From Corydoras sp. C115 (taxonomy: Eukaryota; Chordata; Actinopteri; Siluriformes; Callichthyidae), in contig JAFMOC010000077.1 of the NCBI GenBank assembly GCA_019802505.1, forward strand, positions 1,007,001 through 1,071,000: a stretch of DNA of 64,000 bases, given 5' to 3'. Shown in pieces: positions 1 through 12,300 of this stretch. Position numbers and translations under genes: made by a program. Each line of letters starts with the position of its first letter. Within the stretch, counting starts at the first letter, position 1. Below the pieces are notes generated by a model that ran no database searches, was not told where the DNA came from, and saw only the letters and a program-made list of their open reading frames with translations.

Positions 1-1
1 C

Positions 2-421
2 TACATTCCAGATTGCAAAAACAATCTGTTAAGTTACCATAGTGCTATCAATGAACACAAAGCCTGTGATGGCATGGACACAACCAAAACAGAAATCATT
101 CAAAACCTTGATGATGAGGTCATTCTATCAGTACACCCGCAAGTTGGATTTGAGAACTATATGAACTCACCTCAGTGTGAGCCGGAATGCAGTGAGCCTT
201 TTACTATGATATTTATGGGTTACCAGAATGCCGAATCAGATGAGGAGGATGAGGTCATTAAAGCTGAACTTGTGATAATCAGCAATGATGAAGAGAGTGA
301 TGATGAGCCATTTCTATCATTCCATCCACTAGGCTACCATAGTAAAATCTTCCAGCCTAAGAAAGATAATGTTTATCATTCAGAAGTCATACCAAGTGTT
401 TTCAGAACCCATGACCCATAA
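2..421 (+). CDS. palmd: Palmdelphin, C-terminal coding end (partial)
   Basis: Reading frame open from the window edge to TAA at 419-421; the first in-frame ATG at 74 is internal. The decisive match is the C-terminal paralemmin-family block at about 218-360: EPFTMIFMGYQNAES followed by an acidic DEED run, then AELVII, an EESDDE acidic patch and a YHSKIFQPKK segment. Mammalian palmdelphin has the same order (TMIFMGYQ, acidic, HAELVVID, acidic, PHSQVYQP). Palmdelphin is a mainly cytosolic member of the paralemmin family, linked to membrane and actin dynamics. The mammalian protein has a further tail after this block that I do not see here, so either this isoform ends early or a last exon was missed. 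Human PALMD lies next to FRRS1, and frrs1 lies two genes downstream here, which supports the call. Confidence 0.88.
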   Translation, partial: YIPDCKNNLLSYHSAINEHKACDGMDTTKTEIIQNLDDEVILSVHPQVGFENYMNSPQCEPECSEPFTMIFMGYQNAESDEEDEVIKAELVIISNDEESDDEPFLSFHPLGYHSKIFQPKKDNVYHSEVIPSVFRTHDP

Positions 422-969
422 AAAACACAAGCTATTTTGCAAAAGATGCTGAGTTCTTGTTTTTTTTTAAGAACATAATACCATATGTTTTAAATGTCAA
501 ACCAGACTACTTTTTCAGTCACCAACCCTAATTAATTCATACCTTCATTTTAACTAGAACAGTTTGTTTTTCTCCAACAATCAGGCACCCTAGATACTCA
601 TTTAGCTTTGCAGACAATGGATAATACTCAGAGGCTAGACTTGCCTGACCTAGTGTGTCCCAGTGACAACTCATCTCATTAAGATAGTTAACACATTTTT
701 CTGCCAGATTTAAACTAGATTCCTTTATACAGTACAAGGGCACATTATTTGACAATTTGTTTTAAAAGTTTGAATTTCTCTCTCTTCAAGAAATAAGTAT
801 ATTAAAAATATACTAGTTCTGTGATGGGCCTGACCAAATAGAGAGAGAAAAAAAGAAAATAGATGTTATAGTCTGTAATTGTAAAACTGCAATTTCTATA
901 TGGTAAGTGGAGAAAGTAGACAATGGAGCAAGAAAGGGGTGTGTCCAAACTTTTCACTGTGTGTATATG

Positions 970-970
970 G

Positions 971-1026
<56 letters not shown>
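970..1026. repeat. (GA)n microsatellite
   Basis: Nearly uninterrupted GA dinucleotides with one AAG interruption. The arginine/glutamate-rich ORF across it is an artefact. Confidence 0.95.
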
Positions 1027-1029
<3 letters not shown>

Positions 1030-3093
1030 GAGTTGAGAAGTGACTTGAGGAGTTTCTTCAAAAAGTTAAATGTTTTAGCATTGCATGCAAAGTAAGAAAT
1101 ATCAATCCATCATTTAGCAGGATATGAATCATTTGTAGGATATGGAGTGAGAATTGCTACCACAGTGAAGTTGAAGAAACAGGTTGCAATTGGCATTAGA
1201 ACTCAGTGGGGGGGGAGGTTTGGGGGGCTTACAGTGGAGATATGAGTGAACAGATCCACAGATTGTCCATCAGCCAGGGTCAGGGTCTTGTATTAAATGT
1301 GGGCAACTACTGAAAACCAATAGAAAATGACTTAAAATTGATACAAATGTTTTTGTCCTCTGTCTCTTATTCTGAAGATATTTTACTTAAACTGTCAGCA
1401 GCATTTTGCCACTTTGACACATCTAAGACTTGATAGCGTTATACATTATTTTACTTAGGAGCTTGACAAGGTTGCTGAACCTCCTGTTTTGTAGTTCATA
1501 TTATTTTTATTATAGTATTTAACTTAATTTGTTTAATCTGTATATAATCCAGCTGTTCTTTTTCAGTCCGTTTATTTATTTATTTATTTATTTATTATCA
1601 AAACAAAAAAAAGATATTCTTTATCAGTTCAAAAAAAGAAAAAAACCCTTTTGATTACACTTTCCTTTCCTTTGAGTTCATTTTTCCTTTACAAATTAAA
1701 TATGGATTTGGTCACTCTTTTAAAAAATATATTTAAAAAGTATTAACCCTTGCACCACTTACAACCCTCCACCAAATACATCCCTGGCTGTTAGTTATTT
1801 ACTACATTCAAATGTACACAATAATTTAGATCGCTGTACTCTGAAACAAACACCAAACTGAGTTCTGTTATTGTGCTGATGTTTTATCCAAAGCAACAAC
1901 AAGTTTTGCAACTTTCTTCTCCCTTACAAATCTACACAATCTTTATCATCATTTTCTACCAATTTTCATACAAACCCTTTCTCTAAAATCTATGGCTTTT
2001 CTGACACAGCTCACTCCAGATGTGGCCTTAATATTAAATACTTACCCTTCTAGCAAGTTTCAACCAACTCTATTTATCTCAGGTTGAAACCTACTTGTTT
2101 TCAGTGGCTATAATGTTATTTTTGCCTGAAGCTTGTTAAGTTTTGTGCACAGCCGGGTGACTATTTCTTTCATTCTAAACATTATTTTTTAATAATGATG
2201 TACATGTTAATCATTTGTGAACCTTTTGGGTTTTTAAAACTGCAGTATAAGTATTTGAATTAAATTATTACTACATAGATAAGCATTTGGTTTTTGAATA
2301 TGTACTTTTCTAATCTTAATATTCATTACTCATAATCAGATCTTTAGCTCCTCTTGGAGGATATTGTCAGCATGTAAGCATGTAAAAAATTAGAAGTGCA
2401 TCTCCTACAGAATGTTGGTTTTAAATAGTACACTTTTGTATGTATAATTCATGTAAATCAATATAATTTTTGTTATCAAAATATATATTTGTAATGTATT
2501 ATTTCATGTAAATTTCCCATTACATTTCTTTTAAATTGTGTTACTTTATATCCAATCACAAAAACAGCTTAAAATTAATGATCTGCAAAATAATTCCCTG
2601 TCTTAAAAGTGCATTTTGTGAAAAATTTTGGAAACATCTATCATTTCTGTTGGCATTTGAGGAGGCAAACAGCTAACCATTACCCTGAGTCATGTGCATT
2701 TTGTAACTTTCTCCTCCCACAGACTTCCTCTGTGTCAATGTGTGATTGAGCACCAGTCTGTTTCTTCTCTGTGCTTAAGAATAATACATAGTTTTTCAGT
2801 AGCTTATGCTGTTTGTCACCCATAATTAAACAGCATGTCCTTCATCCCTTTTAAGGCACATGGTGCTGTTCAAGAGGTATTTCATAACATCTGCTTAAAA
2901 GAAAGTTACATAACTGCACACTTCCATTATATAAGCAAAAGACTTTAGAAATGTTTTCACTTACTTGTATATGCTTACAGTGTAATTCAAGGAAGATCTG
3001 TCCCATTCACCATATAGATGCTTTTGTAGTGCTTATTTTTTACAGACTGCAGTTCATCTATTTATCTGCATACACACACACAGGCACACAGAC

Positions 3094-3262
3094 AGTGTTA
3101 TAGTGGTTAGTACAACCGCACTGGGGATTCGGGTTCAAAATCAGATTTCAATGTTCTCCCCGTGTCTGTGTGGGTTTTTTTTCCAGGTACTCTGGTTTCC
3201 ATCCACAGTCCAAAAACTTGGATTCAAGGTGAATTTGCAGTCGCTATCTAAATAGCCCATTT
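3094..3262 (+). repeat. Degenerate V-SINE-like copy
   Basis: Keeps a decayed tRNA-like head (TAGTGGTTAGTAC, then GGGTTCAAAATC) and the core (ATGTTCTCCCCGTGTCTG, CCACAGTCCAAAAAC), but lacks the 3' part. It is more diverged than most copies in the window, so it is old. Confidence 0.75.
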
Positions 3263-3274
3263 ATAATGTGTGTG

Positions 3275-4420
3275 TTCCAGTTCATCCACACCAGACTCTG
3301 TCATCCATGTCTTTATGGACCTTACTTTGTGCACAGTCATGTTGGAAGTGGAATGGGGCATGGAATGTCCAAAATGTCTAGGTATGCTGACGCATTCAGT
3401 GTTTCTTTGACTAGAACTAAGGAGCCAAGCCCAGCTCCTGAAAAACACCCCACACCATAATCCCCACACTCCACCAAACTTTACACTTGACACAATGCAG
3501 TCAGACAAGTACCATTCTCGTTAAACTCTTTTCAAATAGTTAAACTCTCGTTCATCTTTTCAAAATACACTTCGGCTCTTTCACTTCGCTCCAGTGATGA
3601 TTGCCGCCTGGTGATTCCACCTCACCAAGGAGCTAATTCTTACTCCGTGGCATTCACCACTGCAAAATGGTGGAATGATCTCCCAAACTCTGTCCGTAAG
3701 GCAGAGTAACTTGGCATTTTAAAGAAATTGCTAAAGACACATCTTTTTAAGAAATACCTGTTGTATAAGAAAAAAATAAATAAATAGGGGGGGGGGGTGC
3801 GGGATCAGATAACGATCAGGTTTCATCATTTTTTTCATAATAATTCTATAGTGTAGCTGGTTTTCTCCATAACTACTGACTTGTGTCGTTCTCATTTGTA
3901 AGTTGCTTTGGATAATGTAAGTTGCTTTTGGACTAAATGATTAATGTAAATGTAATGTAAATGTTCTCAAGGAATCCGCCAAACCCAGACTCATCCATCC
4001 GATTGCCAGATGGAGAAGCGCAATTTGTCACTCCAGAGAACGCATCTTCACTACTCTAGAGTCCAGTGGCGGCATGCTTTACACCATTGCATTCGATGCT
4101 GCTCGACCATGGAAACCCGTTCTCTGTGCATTGTTCTTAAGCTAATCTTAAGGCCACATGAAGTTTGGAGTTCTGTAGAGATTGACTGCTCCGCACTCTG
4201 CGCGTCAGCATTCGCTGTCAGTTTACATGGCCTAGTTGCTGTCATTCCCAAACAGTTAACTGTGGAATATTTAGGAGCAAGGAAATTTCACGACTGGATT
4301 TGATGCACAGGTTTCACACTGGAATTCTCTTATTCTTTCACAAATGTTTGTAAAAAATCTGCATAACAGTCTGCATGCCTAGGTGCTTGATTTTGTGCTT
4401 AACCTGTGGTTATATATTAC
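3275..4420 (-). pseudogene. Tc1-like transposase remnant, split by a nested insertion
   Basis: Reverse-strand reading of 3275-3511 gives broken pieces of a Tc1-type transposase C-terminal half, for example SDCIVSSVKFGG and VHKVRSIKTWMTESGVDELE. Reverse reading of 3967-4300 gives its N-terminal half in fragments (LTANADAQS, LKISLRT, VSMVEQHRMQWCKACRHW). The halves are separated by a LINE fragment at 3512-3966. Stops and frameshifts are frequent, so no functional transposase remains. A further related piece at about 4430-4500 suggests rearrangement or a second copy. Confidence 0.8.
3512..3966 (+). mobile_element. LINE 3'-end fragment (L2/CR1-like) nested in Tc1 remnant
   Basis: Translates to the C-terminal end of a non-LTR reverse transcriptase, KWWNDLPNSVRKAE, then a stop, then LLKTHLFKKYL. 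It ends in a tail with GTAAGTTGCTTTGGATAA and (ATGTAA)n. It interrupts the Tc1 remnant, with the short duplicated motif TTCTC on both sides (before 3512 and near 3963). A G-run lies at 3787-3797. Confidence 0.75.
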
Positions 4421-4619
4421 ATTAAAGCTGTTGGATAGGTTTAAGGTCAGGACTTTGTTCAGGCCAGTTGAATTCTTTCACATCAATCTCACCAAACCAT
4501 ACCATGGGGGAACAGGCATGTGGAAACAAAAATGGATTTTTCACATGCATTCCCCAAACAGTTAAAAAAAATTTTTGATTGTGTATTCAATGATTAACAG
4601 GTGTATAATTTTGTCAACA

Positions 4620-4872
4620 TCTCATCTCATTATCTTTCACTTAATTGCCTACTAGTGTCGCTGGAACACCCAGGACAGGGCACAAAATCCATCACTGAGC
4701 ACACTCACACACACACACTACATAAGGGGAAATTAGATTATGTTGGACTGTGGAAGGAAAACCGAGAACTCTGATTAAAACCTACACTGACAAGGGGAGA
4801 ACATGAAAACTCGGGATTCAAATCTGTCCCCCTAACAGCTGATGTGCTAACCACTACACCGCAATGCCGTCC
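4620..4872 (-). repeat. Degenerate V-SINE-like copy, reverse
   Basis: Reverse orientation: CACCCAGGACAGGGC, a CACAC stretch, TTGGACTGTGG, GGGGAGAACATG, then GTGCTAACCACTACACCGC (reverse of the tRNA-like A-box region). Highly diverged. Confidence 0.75.
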
Positions 4873-5389
4873 ACGTTTGTCCATATGGTGAATAAATAAA
4901 TTGCAGTAGGAACATCATTCTCTGCATTACATTTTAAACTTAAGTTAATAATGTATATTTTTATTCTTTTAAAAATAGAACTAAAGAGTATTGGAGCCTT
5001 TAATCTCAAATTTACAGAACTATTTATTTATTTAACATATCTGATCTAACAACATACATTTCTTTACTTTGTAACTAAATGTAGAATATAAAATAAACAG
5101 AGGATATAAAATATAATATAAAATAAATTAACACACGGTACTCTTCACACAGAATCTTCCAATGCTGTTGCACTCAACTCAACGAGGTTGTGGATGCTTT
5201 GCAGAAACACATATCTGAAGTTTTAATTGCAAGTGTCAGTCAGCTTGATAATTCAGTGGTGTGTGCTGACAGTTTGTGCGATCTTGAGTGAGAACATTTC
5301 TATGTATGTAGAAGTGCGAGTGTGTGTGTGTGTTCGTGTGGCAGTGCAGCAGAAACAAACTGCTCAGCTATTGGCTGCTTCTCACACAT

Positions 5390-5470
5390 TCAGTGAGAGG
5401 TGCCGTCTCTGTGGCTACAGGGAAGAGCATCAGCCCAGCATTCAGCATTCTGCTGCTGCCGCAGAGAAAG
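5390..5470 (+). promoter_or_regulatory. Candidate non-coding first exon of the AKAP2/MISP-like gene
   Basis: A stretch of balanced composition in AT-rich surroundings, ending in a good donor (GCAGAGAAAG|GTAGGA, GT at 5471-5472). A reverse CCAAT motif (CTATTGGCTG) lies just upstream near 5368. Joined to the acceptor at 9203, the frame runs back through this exon without an ATG and meets a stop near the GT repeat, so the exon would be leader. No transcript supports it, and the true 5' exon may be elsewhere. Confidence 0.3.
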
Positions 5471-8400
5471 GTAGGACAGTGACAGCCACACTTACTGCCA
5501 ACTTCATACTTGTTTGACATCTGTAGCTCTCTTAAAAAGAGAGCTGTGTGTTGTAGGCATGGGAATGAGCTGTTGTGTTTTGAAGTGCATATGGTATTGG
5601 CACTGATGAACTATTAGAAGAGTGAGTGTCTGCTGGAGATCTGAATACAATGCAATAAAAAGATTTTGACATTAAACTAACAGTGGTGTAAAATGAAGTT
5701 TAGGAATATGGGTATTGGAAAGCTGTCATTTTCATCCTACATTCTTTTTTTCAGCAATTTATGAAGGAAGTCAGCATTGTCATTAACATTGCAACTTAAA
5801 GTAATAGTACTTCTAGTAGAAGCTGCAGAAAAAATAAAGAAATACTATTTAATTTTTTTATACTAATATTAATTACAATTATACAAATAATAATTGCCCA
5901 TATTTATTGTAGTTGTATAATTGAAATAAAAAAACTACATTTATTCAGCTATTAGTATAATTAACATTGCTATTATTATTATTAAAAATTTTCTAATAAT
6001 AATTATTTAAATGCCTTGTTTCCTTTTCAATTTGCTTAATATAATGCTATGTGGTATTTTATATTAATGTAGCATAGTTATTAAAGATACATTAGGTGAC
6101 ATATTAAGTTGCTGTGTATCATATTGAACATGCATGCAGATGTTTATCTTTTTAGCTAAACTGTTCTAAATGTAATCACAGTGCAATCACAATGATGACA
6201 GAGCTCTGTCCTGTTAAAAAAGAAGAAAATGTGTTTAAAATGATCAGTACCAGAATTTTCCTGTTTGTTGACCAATAACATACTCACAAATGTTGAAATG
6301 AAATCTTATACATTCTTAAAATCAGTATGTACAGGTAATTTGGGACAGAAAATTCAGTGAATATTAACCCCTGTTTCATGACATGGCAGATTTGGTCAAA
6401 TAAGTATCCACATAAGTATATGTTAAATGTATAAATTATAATTAATCTGCAGTGAGGAATTAAATACATCATAACATTAAATGCAATGTTTACTTTGGAA
6501 AACTGTCTGTGCCAGTGTTGAGTATGACAGAATATATTATTTTTCGCTCTTATGTGCAACTTGCATGATCTCCTGCTGTGTGGTGACTTTTGTCGCAGAT
6601 GGAAGCTAATCAAGCTGTCTCTTAAGGCTCAAAGCTTTTAGAAAAGTGGCTGTCTAAAGGGCTGAATGGCAGCCCACACACTGCAATGTCTCTTTTCATT
6701 TCATGCTTTCAATTCATAGGTTATTATACCTTGCTGAGCAAAATATCCTTGAAACAAAAATGCAAGTTTCCTTTCACATTCAGTGATGCAAAGTGGCTGA
6801 GGGTTCAATTCGCTTAGATGGGTTGTGAATATATGTTTAAGTAAAAAAAAAAAGAACATTTTAACATGGTGTGTATTGTTAACTAATTCTAACCCATTAC
6901 TCATTTACAAATACTAAAGTAATTCATGTATAAATGTGGGTAGGTCATTTATTGATCATGCAAAAATTGCTGTTTAAAAGAAGCAGTGCTTAAAGCAGCA
7001 GACATCACTGATGGTGACCTAATTATCATGACACATCTGTCAATACATTACACAAGTCATTTAGATCCCATGACTAATCCGGGAGTTGCAATATATTAGT
7101 TGATGGAGAACTGAAGAACATGGAGAACTGACATGCTTAAACAGGACAGAGATTGTTGCTTAAATGAATGCTTTAGTTGGAGCTCGTATTAGATGCTAAG
7201 ACAGCTCTTACACCTCTGTTTCTCAATCCTCGTTTCCATTGCACATGGCACTGAATTATTTATTACTTAGTGATTATTATGAGACAAGTGCAGATTCAAA
7301 GAGACTGCGAACATAGACATTTGCTCACCAGCTGAGCTGTTATAGCTACCGGGCCGTTGTCATGGTACTTAACACTTTTCCAGTCTGTTGTTTTTTCAAA
7401 ACATTTTGTGCCTTTTGTCTGCCTTGACACAGGTGAAATTTTATAACCTTCAAGAGTGGATCAGTCTGAGGACTTGAGTGCTTTTGCGTTTAAAAAAAGA
7501 ATTCAAGTGGCTGTGCAGGAGTATCCATAATGAGAAGTCAAGATCAGAGATTGCACATGATGTGAGAATAGAATAAGCCAGTTTTCCAACTGCTGTGAGG
7601 ACTTTTTTTGGTATTCAACAGTGGATCTGTGCTACATCGTGGTTTGAAAACCAACTATTTTTGCCTAAAAGAGTTTTTTGACTAGAGCACACATTACAGT
7701 CACACATAAGTGGCATAGATGAGCTCAGTGCTTTTTGTAGACTTGTGCGTTCCTTCAAGATTCTGGTCGCGTTTACATAACAGCATCTGTCAGAACTTTA
7801 GTTTTTATAATGAATTTCTTGTAATGCTGACAACAGCTTTAAGGATTCATCCGCCATGATACATTCAAACAATACAACATATTTCCAATTCACATTTAAA
7901 TGAAGTTCGTTATTATGTCTAGAAATTAATTAATAGTCTAGTTAACATTCATTATACCAGTCCATTTGATCAGTAAAACAGTTTTAAACTTCACATATGC
8001 TCTTTCTGATTTGTAACTTTTGCATTACATTAAAATTCTAGTTAAGTTTAAAGTAGCAACTCTGTTGACATCAGCAGTTGCTGAAGTGTTTATATTTCCT
8101 TAGTGATCTATATAAATTACAGGGCAATATTGAGCCTTTTGCTTTTGCTTAAATTACTTGCTTTGCTGCTCTATTGCATGTGGAATTAAGCAGTGCTGCA
8201 GTCTTACATAACTAATTCATTCAGTTTTCTGAATTCTGCAAAATTTGGAAATAACACACAGCAAAAAGAAAAGTAAAAGAAAATATTGAACAGCAAACTT
8301 ATCTTGTATTAAAATGTTGATCTTGTTAAGCTTTTGCTTGAAATGTCTTTATTTTAATATATCAGCATCACATTAGTAACCAAACTTAAGGTCTAGAAAA

Positions 8401-9202
8401 GAGACTAATTTATAACTGAACATATCGAACTGCAGCTGATGTAAAATCACAGATCTTCTGAATTAGTTTTGAGCAGATTCTAATTTCACTTATGCTCTGT
8501 TTAACAGTTTTCACAGGCAGTTGTAATATTACCCTGACATGACAAACAGAAATCCTTTTTTTGTGCAAACACAAGACAATAATGTTTATGTGCACCCCTG
8601 GCCAAGAACAGCTTAATACAACATTAGTATGCAAATGTGTGAGTTTCTGTTGATGGGACAAACTTTTTTTTGCTTTGGGGATTCAAATGTTTTTAAGGTG
8701 GCAAGAAAACATTTAAATAGAATGCTTCAGAACAGCAGGCTTTATTGTGTTATAATAAAAACATCTTATAGCATTAGGGCATAGTCTTACACAGAGCATC
8801 GGGTAAAGGTAAGATATTTGTGTGAATATTAAATAAACAAATGTGTTGTTAACATGATCACATAAGGTAATTTACTAAAACAGCTTTTGAAAATTTAACC
8901 AGAGATTTTGACCATAACTGTAATATTTTCATCATTAATTTTAACTTTGAGAAGTGATCATTACATTTTAAATGACCTGGGTGTTTTTGATTAAAGTTAC
9001 TAAACTAATATTGTGTGCTTACTGCTGATAAACACTTAATGGCATGATTATTAAACTTAAAAGCCACATGGTAGCAGAATGGCATGCTGACTTTTGGAAT
9101 ACTGCTGATTTGTCATTAACAGTTTGTCTTTATTATAGATTAAATACATGTAAACAAAATCGTGTTACACTACAGCTAATTGTTTTTGTTTTAATTCTCT
9201 AG
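5471..9202. other. Non-coding interval before the AKAP2/MISP-like coding exon
   Basis: AT-rich unique-looking DNA with no recognised exon, SINE or transposon. If the 5390-5470 exon is real this is intron 1. The stretch at about 6990-7450 is less AT-biased, with a TAATTATCATGACA homeodomain-type core, and could be regulatory. That is speculation from composition only. Confidence 0.4.
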
Positions 9203-9313
9203 GGGATTACAACCACTTACGCAGGGGTGAATGGCACAGAAGTGAGTGACTGTTGCTTTCCCATTCAAAATCAGAGCCAAACAGAGCTGAATTTTCTCTC
9301 CAAGACTGTAACC

Positions 9314-12300
9314 ATGGAGACAAGTGAACAATTCAACGGCAGAAACATAACAGACTATGAAATCGAAGCCCAGGACACCGAGTTCCCAGAGAACAAGCGC
9401 AGTTGTATGGAAGACGAACATATTAGCAGTGAAGATGATCGTTTTGAATCCTTAAGTGCAGAAGTCGCTGTTGTCGGTTTATCTGACATGCCTCCAGAAG
9501 AGTTAAACGTTAATGAGGCAGAAAATATGCCTTCTCCAAAAGAAGCCCTAGTACTGGAGGATATGCATGAGGAACTTAATCGCAATGAATCCATCACTTC
9601 CTCCATCTCTGATACACCCTCCAGTGCAGAGAGTATGTACGAGGCCACACAAAAAACATCGGATTCTGTGAAAGAGGAAGAGTTAGTAAATACTGTGCCT
9701 GTGATGGAGGACCCTGAAGAATTTCTAGATTTAGACCCAATGAAAATGGAGCTCCACCAGGCCATCTTGGAAGGCTTAGACTGTGGTGAAGTGGACGAAT
9801 CCATGTTGGAATCAATCATTCGGGAGGAAGTAATGTCAGACATGTCAAATGATTCTGGGCACAACCCTGAAGAGTTAGAGGAGTGTTTGTTGGTAGAAAT
9901 TGCAGCTGCATCCTCCGACAGTGAAACAGATGAGAAGTGGAGGACTATATTTTCTTCCTCCATCAATAAGGAGGATGATGACTCTTACTTGGACAGCCTT
10001 CAGCTAAGTGCACAGGAGCTTTTCATTCAGAAGGCTGAAGTGAAGAGTGATGTAAACCATACAGATGCTGAAGACCAATCAGATGCAAATGAACAGTCAC
10101 CACAAATAACCCCTGTGGAAGAAGAGGTTCTGGAACAACCAGAGAGCATAAAAGATTATGCACAGCCCACCCAGGAGATCTCCTACAATCCGACATCTCT
10201 GTTTCATACGCTCTCCAAGATATCAGAGGATGAAGAGGAGCTTGGAAAGGGTTTAATAAACCAAAAGGATAATTTTTCCACTTGCATTAAGTCAGAGCCA
10301 AACAAGAAGGTGCCAAAAGATTTCTGTGTGATTCAAGAAATGAAGAGTGAAAATGTCAGTACAGAGCATGTGGACTTTCGAGTGGCTCGCAATCAGTGGC
10401 TACAGATGGAGGAGCAGACAAAGAACCTGGCACAACCACCAGTTACCAAGACTGGAACCTGCCAGGGCAGTCACAGCTTTATGTACACACCAGTGCGCAA
10501 CATTGACCGCAGCAAAAGAGATTCTGACATCGAGAGTTTGGCACTTGGAAAAGACTATCCACACACCCAATTTAGTCCCTGCTCAGAAGACTCTGGTGTA
10601 GACGACTCCAGTTACAGGTCACCTTATGATGACCCCGAAACTGTTGAGAAAGAGATTCGCTCCACCATGGAGCGGGAGGAGGGCATGCGGCGTGAAAGGG
10701 GAATGACCAAATCATACTCGAGTGACTGTGTACCAGGTAAGGGAAAGCCGGTCATCTTGAACACTGGCAATTTGCAGCAAGAAGTCAATGAGAAGAGAAA
10801 GATGCTTGAGCATCAACAAGATGACTGTAGTTTATCTCGCGGCACAAAGATGCCATCTTTTATCATTACCTCATCACCGACTAGGGCATCACAGAAGCCG
10901 ATTGCAGCCAATAATGTCATTATCCTTGAACCAGATTCTTGTCATCAAAGCCCCCGTCATGCTGGTAAACTGGTGACATCCAAATCCGCGGACTGGAGAT
11001 CGGAGGACTTGCCTAACCTAATCATACTGGAAACGTCAAACCTCATTATTCGAAGCGCATCCGAGTACAACCTGAATTCTTCTGTGGAAACTGAGGAGAA
11101 AACTTTTCTAAGCAATCCCTTTTTTAAACTAAAATCCAGGAGCAGCCTCTCGCTGGTTGATGAAGAAATTAAAATGGCAAAGCAGCGTGAGGAGGAATTA
11201 AAAAGACAGAGAGCAAGCGTTTACTCTAAAGAAAATTTCCTGGCTTCTCCTAGTCTCCTGAACAGCTCATATGACAAACAAGGTTAGAGGAAAAAAAACA
11301 AAGTAAACTAAACTTTGATATGGTCACAAACATATGTTTTCTGTGTTTGTAATCAAGCTTTATGCATTCCTTTATTTTTCAGATGACTTTCCGATAAAGT
11401 GTAAATCATCCCCTTCATCCCCCATGAAGACTTGCAAGATAGATCGGTCAACCCTATCCTGCGATCACAGAGTAAGATTTACGAAATTTAATTGCTTTAT
11501 GCATTTCAGTTGTTGGAAAGCATTAATAAAACATCAGTTGATGTTGATGAAGCCACCAGGAATCTTTACAGTAAAACATTATTAACTGACTTTATATTTT
11601 AATTTAAACATACAATAATTAAGGAACTAATGAGCTACGGTTCATTTTCCTTATGTACCCAATTTTCAAAAATTTGATTAAAAAAAAAAAAAAAAAAAAA
11701 AAACACATTTACATACACACTGTAAGGAGAACTTCAGCAAACTCTTGACAATGAAAGACACTAAACCTCCAACTGGATGTGTAGGTGTTTTTTAATTATA
11801 GATAGAAAGGCATTCTGATCCCAAGAATCAATTTATACTGCATAGCTGTACCAACTAGAGAGTATTTGGCAACTGTTACCATCTTCCAACTCCATTTTCA
11901 GGCAAACTCTGAACTTCTTACTTTAACTGCATAGCTATATTAAATGTAGCTGTGTGCAGTTCACCAGTGTTGGTGCACACCATCGCTGCATTTTCTTTTA
12001 ATAGCAAAGTGGTAAAGAAATGTTTTCACATATACATACATTATATTGCCAAAGCATTTTCTCACGCATCCAAATTAGCAGAATAAGGTGTTCCAATATT
12101 TCCATGGCCACAGGTGTATAAAAATCAAGGACCTAGGCATGCACACTGTTTTTACAAACAATATAAAATAATGGGTTGCTCCCAGGAGCTCAGTGATTTC
12201 CAGCATAGAACTGTGAGAGGATGCAACCTGCACAACAAGGTTGTAAATGCAGTATGTTTTTCTTGTTTAGATAAATAGCATATATTTTTCAAAACAGTGT

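Larger units (their letters stand above)
422..5389. other. palmd 3' flank: UTR and old transposon debris
   Basis: No coding exon recognised. It holds the presumptive palmd 3' UTR, a (GA)n microsatellite (970-1026), a short (TTTA)n run near 1570-1594, a degenerate SINE (3094-3262), a Tc1-like remnant with a nested LINE fragment (3275-4500), and another degenerate SINE in reverse (4620-4872). The palmd poly(A) site could not be fixed. Confidence 0.5.

Noticed and set aside
6284..6613. 109-codon reverse ORF, and similar ORFs near 16226 and 21319
   Set aside because: AT-rich chance ORFs in non-coding DNA with no motif and no context.
9227..9313. Start of the AKAP2/MISP-like protein at 9227
   Set aside because: The codon there is GTG, not ATG, and it lies eight codons after the splice acceptor. 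The first true ATG is at 9314.
9355..9966. 203-codon antisense ORF
   Set aside because: Serine-rich mirror of the acidic AKAP2/MISP-like exon; no initiation context or splice logic, so a shadow of the sense frame.
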